64,000 nt of DNA from Granulicella sp. L56 (GCF_009765835.1 NZ_LMUS01000001.1:744001-808000), one strand, 5' to 3'; counted from the first letter of the stretch, positions 55,241 through 64,000 are shown. Notes: generated from the sequence alone by a model not told the origin. Numbers and translations are program-made.

Positions 55241-56689
55241 CTACACCTTGAGTTCCAACGTATCACCGAGCCCCTGTTGTAACTCCTTTAGCTGGTACAG
55301 AAGATCAGCCTTGACCTCAGCCGATGCTGGATCGTTAGACAGATCATGCATCTCCCAGGGATCATGTTCGATATCGAATAACTGAACTCTTTGAATCTCT
55401 GGATACGCAATAAGCTTGTGCGTCTTTGTTCGTACCATCCGCTGGAAATCCCTATAGTAGCTGAACACTGCGTCGTGAACCGGCTGATTCCCGCCGTGTA
55501 GAAGCGGCACTAAACTGGGAAATTGGACGGTGGGCGGAGCGGAGATTCCAGCCAGTTCGCAGGTCGTGGCATACATACTGTGCTGGTACACCAATTCATC
55601 GACCCTTTTGCCAGCAGGAACTCCAGGACCGGATATGAGCAGAGGCATCCTGACACTGGCGTCATACATGTTCTGCTTGCCCAGCAATCCGTGCTCGCCT
55701 ACACATAATCCATGGTCGGCAGTTAAGATAACGTAGGTGTTCGAAGCTTTTCCGGACTTCTGCAGCGCATCCAAAATTCTCCCGATCTGATAATCCATGT
55801 AAGTAATCAGCGCATAATATTCCCGACGATGCAGTTGTATGGCTGCTGGAGTTCTGGGAAATGGCGCCAATACTTCGTCTCGGATCTTGTAATCGCCCTG
55901 ATCGAAAGGATGCTCAGGAAGGAAATTGGGCGGAACCTGAATCTTGTCTTGCGGATAGAGATCCAAATACTCCTTCGGTGCCTGACGAGGGTCGTGGGGA
56001 GCATTGAAGCCCAGATACATAAAGAACGGATTGTTGCGCTTTGCCGCTTTATTCAGTAGATGGTCGATAAAGCAATCGCTATAGAGCGCAGCCTCATGTT
56101 CAATTTTGTCGGGAGTCTGGTTCTTCCAAAGAGAGGTCTGAAGCCAATGTCCTTTAAGGGATTCATCCCAGGGCTGCCAGTCATCTTTTGAGCGCGGACG
56201 GTCATAAGCAGCCCCACCCTCTGGCGTGGAAGTTAACATGCCTGGCCCAATCGGCCCCATTTCCTTAAAGCTGCGCTGCAAAACAGTTGGATCAAGATGC
56301 CACTTGCCACAGATATAAGTGTCGTATCCGGCGTTTCCCAACGTCTGCCCCCAGGTTGGCACTTCATCGATTCCCTCCTGTGCATGAAAGGCGGTAAGTC
56401 CGCTATTCAACATGGTGCGACTGGGGAGGCATACCGCTCCGCTCCATGAGCCCTGGTGAAAGCAATGGGTGAACGCAGTTCCTGAAACCGCCAAGCGGTC
56501 TAAGTTCGGTGTATGGATCTCTGGATTGTTTAGACTATGGATGGTACGAAACATCAAATCATCCGCAATAATGAATAGAAAATTTGGCTTCGAAGATGGA
56601 TTACCTTCCTGTCCGAATGCAAGGGGGGAAGCCACAGTGCTGGCGGCAACTCCCGCAGTCATCAACTCAATAAATTCACGCCGATCCAC
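55241..56689 (-). CDS. Type I sulfatase (formylglycine-dependent)
   Basis: A 482-residue arylsulfatase-family hydrolase with a Tat-like leader (DRREFIELMTAGVAAST), N-terminal metal-site segment PNFLFIIADDLMFRTIHS, and the modification motif CLPSRTML (C-x-P-S-R), whose cysteine becomes formylglycine. VILTADHGLCVGEHGLLGKQ holds later metal ligands (the DHG pair), and YQHSMYATTCELAGI follows. It should remove sulfate esters, probably from a carbohydrate, in the periplasm. The FGE gene for its maturation lies 29 bases downstream, and a TonB receptor lies upstream on the same strand, so the three form a sulfated-ligand uptake unit. Confidence 0.93.
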   Translation of the reverse strand: MDRREFIELMTAGVAASTVASPLAFGQEGNPSSKPNFLFIIADDLMFRTIHSLNNPEIHTPNLDRLAVSGTAFTHCFHQGSWSGAVCLPSRTMLNSGLTAFHAQEGIDEVPTWGQTLGNAGYDTYICGKWHLDPTVLQRSFKEMGPIGPGMLTSTPEGGAAYDRPRSKDDWQPWDESLKGHWLQTSLWKNQTPDKIEHEAALYSDCFIDHLLNKAAKRNNPFFMYLGFNAPHDPRQAPKEYLDLYPQDKIQVPPNFLPEHPFDQGDYKIRDEVLAPFPRTPAAIQLHRREYYALITYMDYQIGRILDALQKSGKASNTYVILTADHGLCVGEHGLLGKQNMYDASVRMPLLISGPGVPAGKRVDELVYQHSMYATTCELAGISAPPTVQFPSLVPLLHGGNQPVHDAVFSYYRDFQRMVRTKTHKLIAYPEIQRVQLFDIEHDPWEMHDLSNDPASAEVKADLLYQLKELQQGLGDTLELKV

Positions 56690-56749
56690 TGATCTTGTCC
56701 CCCTGAAGTTAATCTCTGAATTCTGAATGACCTCTCTCCTCTGACCGAA

Positions 56750-59700
56750 TTAGAAGGAGATTTTCAGGGCCAGTTGTAGCTCGCGCTGCGTACTTGCGGT
56801 TCCAGAGACTTTGCCAAACGTCGTGCTATTCAAAGTTGCGGTTGGAGTTCCCCAGACCGGTGTATTGGTAAGGTTGAATGCTTCGGCACGAAACTCCGTC
56901 TGCGTCTGTTTGATCGCAAATCTGCGAAAGACGGACAAGTCCACATCCCGATACCAATCCGAACGCATGGTATTCCTGCCTAAATCTCCATAGGTATATT
57001 GAGCCGGGGCTTGAAATGCCGCTGTATTAAACCACTTAGCCACTGACGGATTTGCCAAATGCGGTATCCCCACCAGGTTCACTCCCTGATAAGTGTTCCC
57101 GGTATTCGCAACGTCGCCTGAGTAGGAGACCGTATATGGTGTCCCGGAGGTTAAGGTTGTAATCGCATTGACCTGCCATCCGCCTACGATCGTGTCCGTG
57201 ATGCGGTTCCCTGTTTGAAATCTCTGACCTGAGCCAAAGGGCAACAGATAGGTCAAGCTTGCAGTAACCATCTGCGGCAGATCAAAGCCGGCAACGCTGC
57301 GGTCAGCCGCGGGGTCATACGGGTTGCGGATAAAGCATCCCTCCGCACCGAAATAACCGTCGCAGGCTACATCGATAGTCTTCGACCATGTGTAATTGAT
57401 CGTATAGGCCAGCCCAGACGACATCTTTCGGTCAACTTGTACTTGCAGGGCGTTGTAGCTGCTCGATCCGTTGCTTTGTTCATATTGAGTTGGGGTGATA
57501 TAGGGAAAGGGGGCACGGCTTTGGGGAGTACCAGGTCCAGGTGTAACTGCAACATTGAAATAGCCGCAGCACGGCAGGTGCGTGCTACGAGAACCCACGT
57601 AATTAAGAGTCAATGCCGTCTTTGGTCCAAGCTGTTGCTGAACACCTACATTCCATTGATCCGAGTAAGGATTTTTCAAATATGGAGCGATGAAGTTTGC
57701 AGATTGCGTAAATGGAGTGTCATTCGGCAGTGTATGAGTTTGTCCCTCTGGCAAGTTGAGCGGATTCTCTGCTGTTGTGGTGATGTTGGTGGAATTCAGA
57801 TTGTTCGTGATATCCAACCCGAATGACGGCCATAGAGCACCTTCATTCTGCGTCATCTGCATAATGCCGGACCAATCGTCGTAAACCCTGGCATAGGAAA
57901 GATGCAGAACACGCCGAGAATCTATTTGATACGCGAGGCCCAAACGAGGCTGAATATTATCAACTTGGTTGTTGATCAGACGATTACTTGTTCCTTGAAT
58001 GACGTGCGCAGGAAGCGTGCCACCCGGAATGCAGGGCGCGGCCTTGAGTTCGGCGCAGGATCCGAGGCCCGCAGTCGCTTTAGTGAGAATGTAGGTCCCG
58101 TTGCGTAGATTCAGCGCACCCGTCAGGTTTGATTGAGTTGAATTGGGCGCCAACGTGGGCATGATGTCCCAGTCATACCGCAGCCCAATATTCAGGGTTA
58201 GCCTGGAGGTGAGTTTCCATTGATCGCCAACATAGACGGCATTGACCCATCCGCCCTTTGGAAGCTTGAGGTTATTCCTGCGTTCCCCGGTTGTGGGAGC
58301 ACCGATGAGAAACGACGCCAACGCATTGCCGGTGTTTGTCTGGTTCTCAAGATTAGAGGTCTGAAAAGCTGAAAAGCCAAGATTGCCATTGGCATTCAGG
58401 ACGCTTTCATCGTTGCGGCTTATGCTGGCGCCGAATTGCCATGTATGATGACCCGCGAGTTTTGTAAAGTCGCCTTTCCACTCATAAATATCGCCATCAT
58501 TATCATTGAGGTAGCTGGGTCCTCCGCCCGCATAGCCGGTAACCGCGATCACCGGGATCTGGCAAGGAAGGGGTCCGAGATAACCACAAGCAAAAAATTG
58601 ATTGAAACCATCAGCAGAAACTGAGCCCGTAAATGCTGTCGCGGTAGCAAAATTTTGCCAGACGTGCCCAGCGGATAGCTGAAGCGTAGCGGAAGGGCCG
58701 AAAGTGTGGAGATAACCTACGCCCCAGTTCTGCCCATCGCTGATATTATCGGAAACCAGTCCTTGAAACCCTCCGGAGCCGGTCTGAGTCGCATGAAACT
58801 GGCTGAGTCGTGCCCAAATCAAATTTGACTGAGTGATCTCATGATCCAACCGCAAGCTATAGTTATTCTGCCGAGTTAGGGTAGGAGTGGTATCGACGCC
58901 GTTGAATCCGGAGACAAGAGGAACTGGCGCAGGATACATCTGCTTAACGAGCGCCAACATCGTAGGATCGATTGCTGACGAGATGTTGTTGTTTGCGAAA
59001 GGCGTGCGCAGATAGCTTCCTGGTTTATTCGGATCCGCAGTGGTTGTATATGGGTTGTAGAGTTGCTGTCCGATTGCGCTGAAATCTCCGTTCAATTCAG
59101 CTTGCGTGGGAACGTTATAAAGTTTCTCGCTGGCGGAATTGATATTGCTGCCCTCATATGCGCCAAAAAAGAAAGTACGGTTCCTTCCGTTGTAGTAGTG
59201 CGGAAATAGAACTGGGCCGCCAATCGTAACCCCATAGACACTTTGCTTCAGAGGAGTCTTTGAGGCAAGCAGCGGATTGCTCGCATCAAATGCATCATTC
59301 CGCAGAAATTCCCACGCATCTCCGTGAAATTGGTTTGAACCTGACTTGGTGACAACATTGACGATTCCACCCATTACCCCGCCAAACTGGCTCTGGTCGT
59401 TATGCGACTGAACTTTAAATTCGTCGATCGAATCGACAATGGGCGGTACAGCATATTCGCTGAACCAGAATTGCTGATCGGTGATTCCGTCAAGCAGAAA
59501 GAGATTGCTTCGGTTCATCTGTCCATTCACTGCCGGGAAGCCAAATGAGCCAATCAGAATCGCATTTCCGCCACCTGAGCCTTGCCCGGTATCTGCTCTG
59601 CTTGATCCCGGAGTAAGTGTCAGCAGTTGCGTAAAGTTCCTTCCGTTCAGCGGCAAAGAGTTCACCGCTGTTCCATTGATGACGGTGCCAAGATTTGCGG

Positions 59701-60124
59701 TCGACGTTTCCAGTTGAGCCGAGGCCGCTTCAACCGTCACTTGTTGCACCTGAGAACCTACTGCCAATGAGAAGTTGAACGCCGCGGTTTGATTCACATG
59801 AAGCGCGAATGTGCTCTGCTTTGCGACGGAAAATCCCGGCTTGGCAACTTCCAAAACATAGGTACCAGGAGCTACATCGACGAAAGCATAATTACCTGTC
59901 GAATTGGATTCTGCCGTCCGCTCTCTGCCCGTGGATACCTCGCGCAGGCTGACCTTGGCACCTTCGATCACCGCCCCAGTTGTATCCCGTACCGTACCAT
60001 TGACCGCAGCCGAGGAGAGTTGGGCATTCGCATTAAACGAGTTCAGCAGAAAGCCGATAATGACAATGGCTATAAAAGCCAGAAAGCGGAATTTAGCCGC
60101 AGAAGCATTCGATTTTAGATTCAT
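56750..60124 (-). CDS. TonB-dependent receptor of the sulfatase unit
   Basis: A 1,124-residue receptor: signal peptide (FLAFIAIVIIGFLLNSFNANAQ), carboxypeptidase-regulatory-like domain (AVNGTVRDTTGAVIEGAKVS), plug (SLPLNGRNFTQLLTLTPGS, GGIVNVVTKSGSNQFHGDAW) and barrel ending ELQLALKISF. The ATG at 60124 follows AAGG and GAGG; a longer frame from 60163 lacks a signal-like start. The sulfatase begins 60 bases after its stop, so receptor, sulfatase and FGE are probably one transcript. It is the fourth receptor of this type in the window and again has no SusD-like partner. The ligand is likely a sulfated oligosaccharide, by context only. Confidence 0.91.
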   Translation of the reverse strand: MNLKSNASAAKFRFLAFIAIVIIGFLLNSFNANAQLSSAAVNGTVRDTTGAVIEGAKVSLREVSTGRERTAESNSTGNYAFVDVAPGTYVLEVAKPGFSVAKQSTFALHVNQTAAFNFSLAVGSQVQQVTVEAASAQLETSTANLGTVINGTAVNSLPLNGRNFTQLLTLTPGSSRADTGQGSGGGNAILIGSFGFPAVNGQMNRSNLFLLDGITDQQFWFSEYAVPPIVDSIDEFKVQSHNDQSQFGGVMGGIVNVVTKSGSNQFHGDAWEFLRNDAFDASNPLLASKTPLKQSVYGVTIGGPVLFPHYYNGRNRTFFFGAYEGSNINSASEKLYNVPTQAELNGDFSAIGQQLYNPYTTTADPNKPGSYLRTPFANNNISSAIDPTMLALVKQMYPAPVPLVSGFNGVDTTPTLTRQNNYSLRLDHEITQSNLIWARLSQFHATQTGSGGFQGLVSDNISDGQNWGVGYLHTFGPSATLQLSAGHVWQNFATATAFTGSVSADGFNQFFACGYLGPLPCQIPVIAVTGYAGGGPSYLNDNDGDIYEWKGDFTKLAGHHTWQFGASISRNDESVLNANGNLGFSAFQTSNLENQTNTGNALASFLIGAPTTGERRNNLKLPKGGWVNAVYVGDQWKLTSRLTLNIGLRYDWDIMPTLAPNSTQSNLTGALNLRNGTYILTKATAGLGSCAELKAAPCIPGGTLPAHVIQGTSNRLINNQVDNIQPRLGLAYQIDSRRVLHLSYARVYDDWSGIMQMTQNEGALWPSFGLDITNNLNSTNITTTAENPLNLPEGQTHTLPNDTPFTQSANFIAPYLKNPYSDQWNVGVQQQLGPKTALTLNYVGSRSTHLPCCGYFNVAVTPGPGTPQSRAPFPYITPTQYEQSNGSSSYNALQVQVDRKMSSGLAYTINYTWSKTIDVACDGYFGAEGCFIRNPYDPAADRSVAGFDLPQMVTASLTYLLPFGSGQRFQTGNRITDTIVGGWQVNAITTLTSGTPYTVSYSGDVANTGNTYQGVNLVGIPHLANPSVAKWFNTAAFQAPAQYTYGDLGRNTMRSDWYRDVDLSVFRRFAIKQTQTEFRAEAFNLTNTPVWGTPTATLNSTTFGKVSGTASTQRELQLALKISF

Positions 60125-60164
60125 TGCCTCAGACCTTGAAGAGTAAATAAGGGAATAGTTCAAT

Positions 60165-60662
60165 CTTGATTGCAGAGCACTGCTAATAAAGGACTAGTAC
60201 TTGACGGAGATGGCTGATGGCACCATGCGACACAGCGGCCTGGCAAAGATCTCAGTTAGTTTGTCGGGGGGGAGATTTTAGCAACAGCGACAACAGAAGC
60301 GACGGGGAGTCGACTCTGATACATGCGCATGGCGCTCGATATGAATAAAATCCATCATGATCTAGCTAACCATAGCGACTTCAAATATTCATGTCAAGAT
60401 TAATAGGTGCATGACTCGGTCTTGAACTCGGAACAAAATTTTGCCCAGGCTAGCTTTGACTTCATCATCAATACCTCTGTCCAATAAGCTGTGCCAGATA
60501 CTTCTCCCGCATCCATTTCCCGCATCAGGCACAGCGGGTAAATCTTTATGACCTCATTCGGGGCCAATATGGAAGCTGTTCGCATTTATCAGGAGATAAG
60601 CTTCGTACCCTTCCATGTGACTGGCTGCACCGTTTGGTATTGACTCAGCCATCTCGCTTCCT
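60165..60662. other. Intergenic region without a recognised gene
   Basis: About 500 bases upstream of the receptor. It should contain the receptor promoter, but no clear box pair stands out, and the short minus-strand frame at 60400-60585 shows no family resemblance. Confidence 0.5.
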
Positions 60663-60928
60663 CTACCGCATGACATAGCCACCATCGACGGAGATCGACT
60701 GACCGGTGATGTAGCTGGCCGCATCACGTAGAGGAAAAGAACCGTATCGGCAATCTCTTCGGGCCGCCCGAGGCGCTTCATCGGCACGAAGGTTTGGAGC
60801 ATCTATCTAACTCGGGCCCTTGGCCTTCAGCGATCATCTTGTCCGACATTGGTGTCTGAATCATGCCAGGACAAACGTCATTCACGCGGATACCGCGCGT
60901 CGCGTATTCCAGCGCGGCGCTCTTCGTG
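60663..60928 (-). pseudogene. SDR oxidoreductase remnant, 5' deleted and frameshifted
   Basis: Read in pieces on the minus strand: TKSAALEYATRGIRVNDVCPGMIQTPM, a shift near 60810, PMKRLGRPEEIADTVLFL, another shift near 60735, then AASYITGQSISVDGGYVMR and a stop. This is the C-terminal third of a classical SDR. The cofactor-binding half is missing; the frame ends abruptly near 60928, where a LysR fragment begins on the other strand. Confidence 0.82.
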
Positions 60929-60929
60929 A

Positions 60930-61499
60930 ATGGTGATCCTGCCGAAGCTGGCCCAGTTTGCTCGTACTTATCCTGAGATCGTCCTTGAAGTCACACATTC
61001 GAACGATCCTGTCGATCTCATTGCGGGAGAGTACGACGCAGGCGTCCAACTCGGCGAATTTATCCAGAGGGATATGATCGCGGTTCGGGTGACAGGCGAG
61101 ATGCGTCTTGCTGTCGTTGGTTCGCCCGAATACTTCGAGTCGAATCCCAAACCCAGGCACCCACAGGATCTGAAGGATCACGCCTGTATCGGATTTCGCT
61201 TTAGCAACGGTCTTTACCGATGGGAGTTTGAGAAAGGGCGGAAGGCACTCAATGTCAGCCCTCAAGGTCCCGCATCATTCGATGATCCAGACTTGGTAAC
61301 CCAAGCAGTACTGGACGGTGTCGGTATCGGGACTTCGCTGGAAGCGAGTCTCACCAACTTCATCGCGGACGGGCGGCTGGTGCAGGTATTGCGGGATTGG
61401 TGCCCACCTTTTCCTGGATACTACCTCTACTACCCTAGTCGGCGGAACCAACCCGCGGCACTGGCACCTCTGATCGACACGCTTAAACTATCGGGCTGA
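60930..61499 (+). pseudogene. LysR-family regulator remnant lacking the DNA-binding domain
   Basis: About 189 residues matching only the effector-binding half of a LysR regulator (ILPKLAQFARTYPEIVLEVT, GVQLGEFIQRDMIAVRVTG, VGSPEYFESNPKPRHPQDL, GVGIGTSLEASLTNFIADG). The winged helix and linker, about 100 residues, are absent. The frame starts at the point where the opposite-strand SDR remnant stops. LysR genes are commonly divergent from an SDR they control, so one deletion seems to have removed both 5' ends and the spacer. Confidence 0.82.
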
Positions 61500-61514
61500 T
61501 CCGCAGTTCTAGGA

Positions 61515-61876
61515 GTGCGGAACCTTAATCGTCTTTGGCGCTTCCTAGAAGCCGACCCCATAAGACCCAACTACTCGCTACCGACCGCGCATACGAAAGA
61601 CTCAAACTTGCGCATAATCCATTTCTTCCAGATACCACGCGGCTGTTTCGTGGAGGCAGGGCAATTGTTTGAAAATTACCATATCAAGACTGTGATCCGC
61701 GATGAGCGGTTTGCCGGCCGTCAGATCAACACGATGATGGGATACCCTGCGCGCGTACCGCTTTTGGAAAAACCGCTTTAGCAGCCTGGTTGATTGCGAC
61801 ACTAAAGGTGAATACTCTCGTGCTGGTTCATCGCCAGCAATTGCTCGACCAGTGGTACGCCAGATTAGAGAACTGA
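61515..61876 (+). pseudogene. DEAD/DEAH helicase remnant (TOTE-like type)
   Basis: Two frames carry pieces of one protein. IPRGCFVEAGQLF...IRDERFAGRQIN comes first. Then, in a shifted frame with about 25-30 expected codons missing, TAFGKTALAAWLIATLKVNTLVLVHRQQLLDQWYARLEN runs to a stop at 61876. The Walker A loop (TAFGKT) survives. The pattern is that of large helicases with IALPRGC...RDER.AG and LVLVHR.QLLDQW blocks, known from TOTE-type conflict systems; this identification is from memory. The rest of the helicase is absent. Confidence 0.65.
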
Positions 61877-62276
61877 TCAGAAATCATCTTCACAGTCGCT
61901 GGTGATTTTCCAGCAGGACGCGGCGCTGAATATCAGACAAAGACCACCGAAATTTTGGCGTCCTTTGTCTGCGTTTTCCTATTTGATCTTTAGCGACTAC
62001 CGGCGAGTACAGCCTTATGGGCTCCTCCCAGAGGGTTTCCAAATGACTTAATCCAAGCGACCAGAAGCATCATCGACACTCACCGACACATTTTCGGTCC
62101 GAAACTGCATCAGAAATTCGTCGAGAATATCGGACTTGATGACTCAAAGCCGCTGCCGCAAACCAACGATGGCGAGATGCTCCGGCCCGCCAAAAATTGC
62201 GCGCAATCGAGCTTGCGCTTCTCTTGTCTGCCTCAGACATTAGACAAGTCTGAGTTACATATCCAAACCATCAGAA
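61877..62276. other. Decayed DNA between helicase remnants
   Basis: No intact gene. On the minus strand around 62030-62240 one frame reads protein-like (RLRAIFGGPEHLAIVGLRQRL, a stop, then VIKSDILDEFLMQF), perhaps an unrecognised gene fragment. Confidence 0.35.
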
Positions 62277-63355
62277 TCAAATTCGATTAGGGAGCTCGTT
62301 ACTCATGTGACTGGCTAGACCAACGGAACCCCAGGCTTTCCGAGAACCTACGACGTAAAGGTTCTGCTTTGCTCGAGAGACGGCGACATTCAAGATGTTC
62401 GGTGTCCCCGCAGCCCACTCTCGGGCACCATTTTAAGATTCAGCAGGAGCTCCCAGCACCAATATGACGGTGTCAGCTTCGCGCCCCTGAAATGTATGGA
62501 TCGTACCCACGCGATCTTTCAGCCACTGGGTGCTATCACGGCTTAACATGCGCAGGAGATCCGGCCGGCTCCCTAAGGAACGAGTCAACTCGTGCGCAAC
62601 GATGCGGAAGGGCGAGATTACGAAGACGTCTGGGTTTCCTGTGGCTGATGCCAACCTGGTAAGAAGATCGATCACGGCTTTGCCTTCCGCCGGAGAACAC
62701 TTCGAATCAGCTTCTCCTTCTACGTCGATCCATGTTGATGCTCCAGTACAGCTTCAACATCCAGCTTCATAGGACCAACGACCTGCACCATCTGAGCGGC
62801 ATAAGCGATCTTGTTCGAAATTGCGAACATCGGATTCTGGCAGCGACGATGCACAAGCAATGGGAGACCAACGCGTCTTTCCCCTGCAACGGTCTCGAAG
62901 CTTGATTGATGGCGTGAGGCACGATCTGTAAGCGTCTGAGTCGAGGCCGCTGGAGCCGCCCAATCCAGTTCATTCACCTTGAAGAAGTCACAGATATCTG
63001 CGTTCAGGCGCTCCGGTAGCGAGACCACCGGCTGGATCTGCAGGGGGTCGCCTACAGCGATGGTGCGCTTTGCGCGCAGGATCGCACCGATAGCAGCCTG
63101 CGGTGTGGCCTGGCCAGCTTCATCAATCAGGAGCCATCCTAGAGTGTGCGGCGGCAGATCACCGAGCATTCGTTCGACCGAGGCGAATGTCGTCGAGAGG
63201 ACCGGCACAACAAGGAAAAGTGTTGACCAGAGGTCCCCGAGTAATCTGCGCGCTCCTCGTTCTTCTGCATGCCCGCACTCGACACTTGAAGCGCACCAAG
63301 ATTGTGGAGAATTTTGGAAGCTGCGGCATCGATGAAGGCGCGGTGGAGGAGCAAC
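62277..63355 (-). pseudogene. Superfamily 1 (Dna2/Upf1-like) helicase remnant with several frameshifts
   Basis: Pieces in successive frames on the minus strand, in family order: LLHRAFIDAAASKILHNLGAL, then VPVLSTTFASVERMLGDLPP, LLIDEAGQATPQAAIGAI (motif II), IAVGDPLQIQPVV (motif III), RRCQNPMFAISNKIAY, VFVISPFRIVAHEL, VGTIHTFQGREADTVILVLG (motif V) and, after a further shift, ILNVAVSRAKQNLYVVGSRKAW (motif VI), ending at a stop at 62277. At least three frame breaks are needed, and the N-terminal part with Walker A is missing. Such helicases are frequent in defence islands. Not functional as it stands. Confidence 0.75.
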
Positions 63356-63400
63356 GCAATCCTTTGCTCAGATCACTGGCGCTAACGCTGGCGAGCCGCG

Positions 63401-63625
63401 CTACTTGGTCGCAGACACAAAATCACCGCTCTTCAGCGTGGCAGCCTTGGCCTTGATGAGTATACGGATTTGCTCCCGTGCTGCCTTCGACGACGCGACA
63501 ACTGTCATAACCATGTTGTCAAACTTCCTCAGGGTGTCTTCCGATCGCGACTGAATCAGTGCAGCGGAAATTCCGTACCTAATGGACAGTGCGTCTCGGG
63601 AGCCGTCACTGACGAGTTTTTATCG
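63401..63625 (-). pseudogene. Unrecognised short frame, possible gene end
   Basis: An open minus-strand frame of about 74 codons ending in a stop at 63401 (DTLRKFDNMVMTVVASSKAA, then REQIRILIKAKAATLKSGDF). The composition looks like real protein, helical and lysine-rich. I do not recognise the family and see no convincing start, so it is probably a remnant. Confidence 0.35.
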
Positions 63626-63635
63626 GCTCTTTAAG

Positions 63636-63785
63636 CTAGACCGCACGCCAGTGATCGGGAATTTTCTTGCTATTCAAGTGCCGCACACGGGCAACAAGAG
63701 GAGAGTGCCCTCTCGCCTTCGCCCAATCAATCGCCTGCTTCTGGGTTGCGAACGTACCGAGAACATGCCTCCACCAACCCTTGGT
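63636..63785 (-). pseudogene. C-terminal fragment of a conserved hypothetical protein
   Basis: A minus-strand frame reading GWWRHVLGTFATQKQAIDWA, then KARGHSPLVARVRHLNSKKI and PDHWRAV, followed by a stop at 63636. The ending PLVARVRHLN.KK.PDHWR is one I recall from small hypothetical proteins in mobile regions. No start is visible; upstream the frame merges with the recombinase remnant. Confidence 0.45.
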
Positions 63786-64000
63786 ACCAAGGCTCGGAGC
63801 AGTATTCAATCAGTTTCTTATATTGTCGATCTTCCAGAAAGCCCACCCGCACATTGTTCTCTGCAAGATGAGGGAATTTCGGGACAAAATAAACCTTCGG
63901 AGGGGTGCATCTGGCCCCAAGGTTAAGCATCCTTTTCGATAACCGCAAGTTCACGATTGACAGTCGCGCTCGGCGCTTGCGCGGCAAGCCATTGATCAAC
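63745..64000 (-). pseudogene. Tyrosine recombinase (phage-type integrase) fragment, frameshifted, runs off window
   Basis: Minus-strand pieces in two frames: ATVNRELAVIEK, then after a shift near 63940 MLNLGARCTPPKVYFVPKFP and HLAENNVRVGFLEDRQYKKL. This is the junction between the core-binding and catalytic domains of tyrosine recombinases. The catalytic R...HxxR...Y part is not found downstream, and the N-terminal part lies outside the window. It supports reading the right end as an old mobile element. Confidence 0.7.

Noticed and set aside
1..64000. Search for SusD-like lipoproteins, tRNA or rRNA genes and CRISPR arrays
   Set aside because: None recognised. The receptors are of the Oar/carboxypeptidase-regulatory type that in Acidobacteria usually lack SusD partners.

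Overview
The window reads as a chromosomal segment of a soil-type Acidobacterium (Terriglobia, Acidobacteriaceae-like). The reasons are four very large TonB-dependent receptors that open with a carboxypeptidase-regulatory-like domain and have no SusD partner, paired CRTAC1 (FG-GAP + ASPIC/UnbV) and TPR secretory proteins, a multiheme cytochrome-TPR protein, and a moderately GC-rich coding style. The genus is not fixed by the sequence. I saw no tRNA, rRNA or CRISPR array.

Layout. (A) 1-9.5 kb: a receptor cut by the window edge, a divergent LacI regulator, a seven-haem cytochrome-TPR protein, a CRTAC1 protein and a 20-odd-repeat TPR protein. (B) 9.6-24.4 kb: a LacI-controlled glycan locus with two alpha/beta-hydrolase esterases, an SGNH esterase, a divergent GH38-like protein, a GH92 alpha-mannosidase, a sugar-porter permease, the LacI regulator and a TonB receptor. 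Five copies of one palindrome (TGGTAYCGRTACCA type) sit at its transcription units, four of them just downstream of recognisable promoters. (C) 24.9-50.8 kb: a GntR-controlled locus. A minus-strand operon (SMP-30 lactonase, GH38, SDR, RhaT-like permease, ROK kinase, mannonate dehydratase) and a divergent plus-strand operon (RraA-like aldolase, SDR, mannonate dehydratase, RhaT-like permease) face each other. They are followed by a second GH38-like hydrolase (probably DUF5054), the GntR gene, and a TonB receptor-GH38-CRTAC1-TPR unit. Four copies of a second palindrome (GCATACTGTATACAG type) lie upstream of these units and of gntR itself. (D) 51.2-60.1 kb: a DeoR regulator, a class I mannose-6-phosphate isomerase, and a TonB receptor-sulfatase-formylglycine-generating-enzyme unit. 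(E) 60.2-64 kb: decayed DNA with a truncated SDR/LysR divergent pair, remnants of two helicases and a frameshifted tyrosine recombinase, which looks like the edge of an old mobile island.

Working together: B, C and D look like three adjacent alpha-mannoside (or related) utilisation loci, each with its own receptor and local regulator. In C the enzyme set fits import of a free hexose, oxidation by an SDR, lactone opening by SMP-30, dehydration of the hexonate (mannonate) to a 2-keto-3-deoxy acid, and cleavage or phosphorylation by the RraA-like aldolase or ROK kinase. That would be a non-phosphorylative mannose route; this pathway reading is inference from gene content. In D the mannose-6-phosphate isomerase suggests a phosphorylative route, and the sulfatase pair suggests a sulfated substrate.
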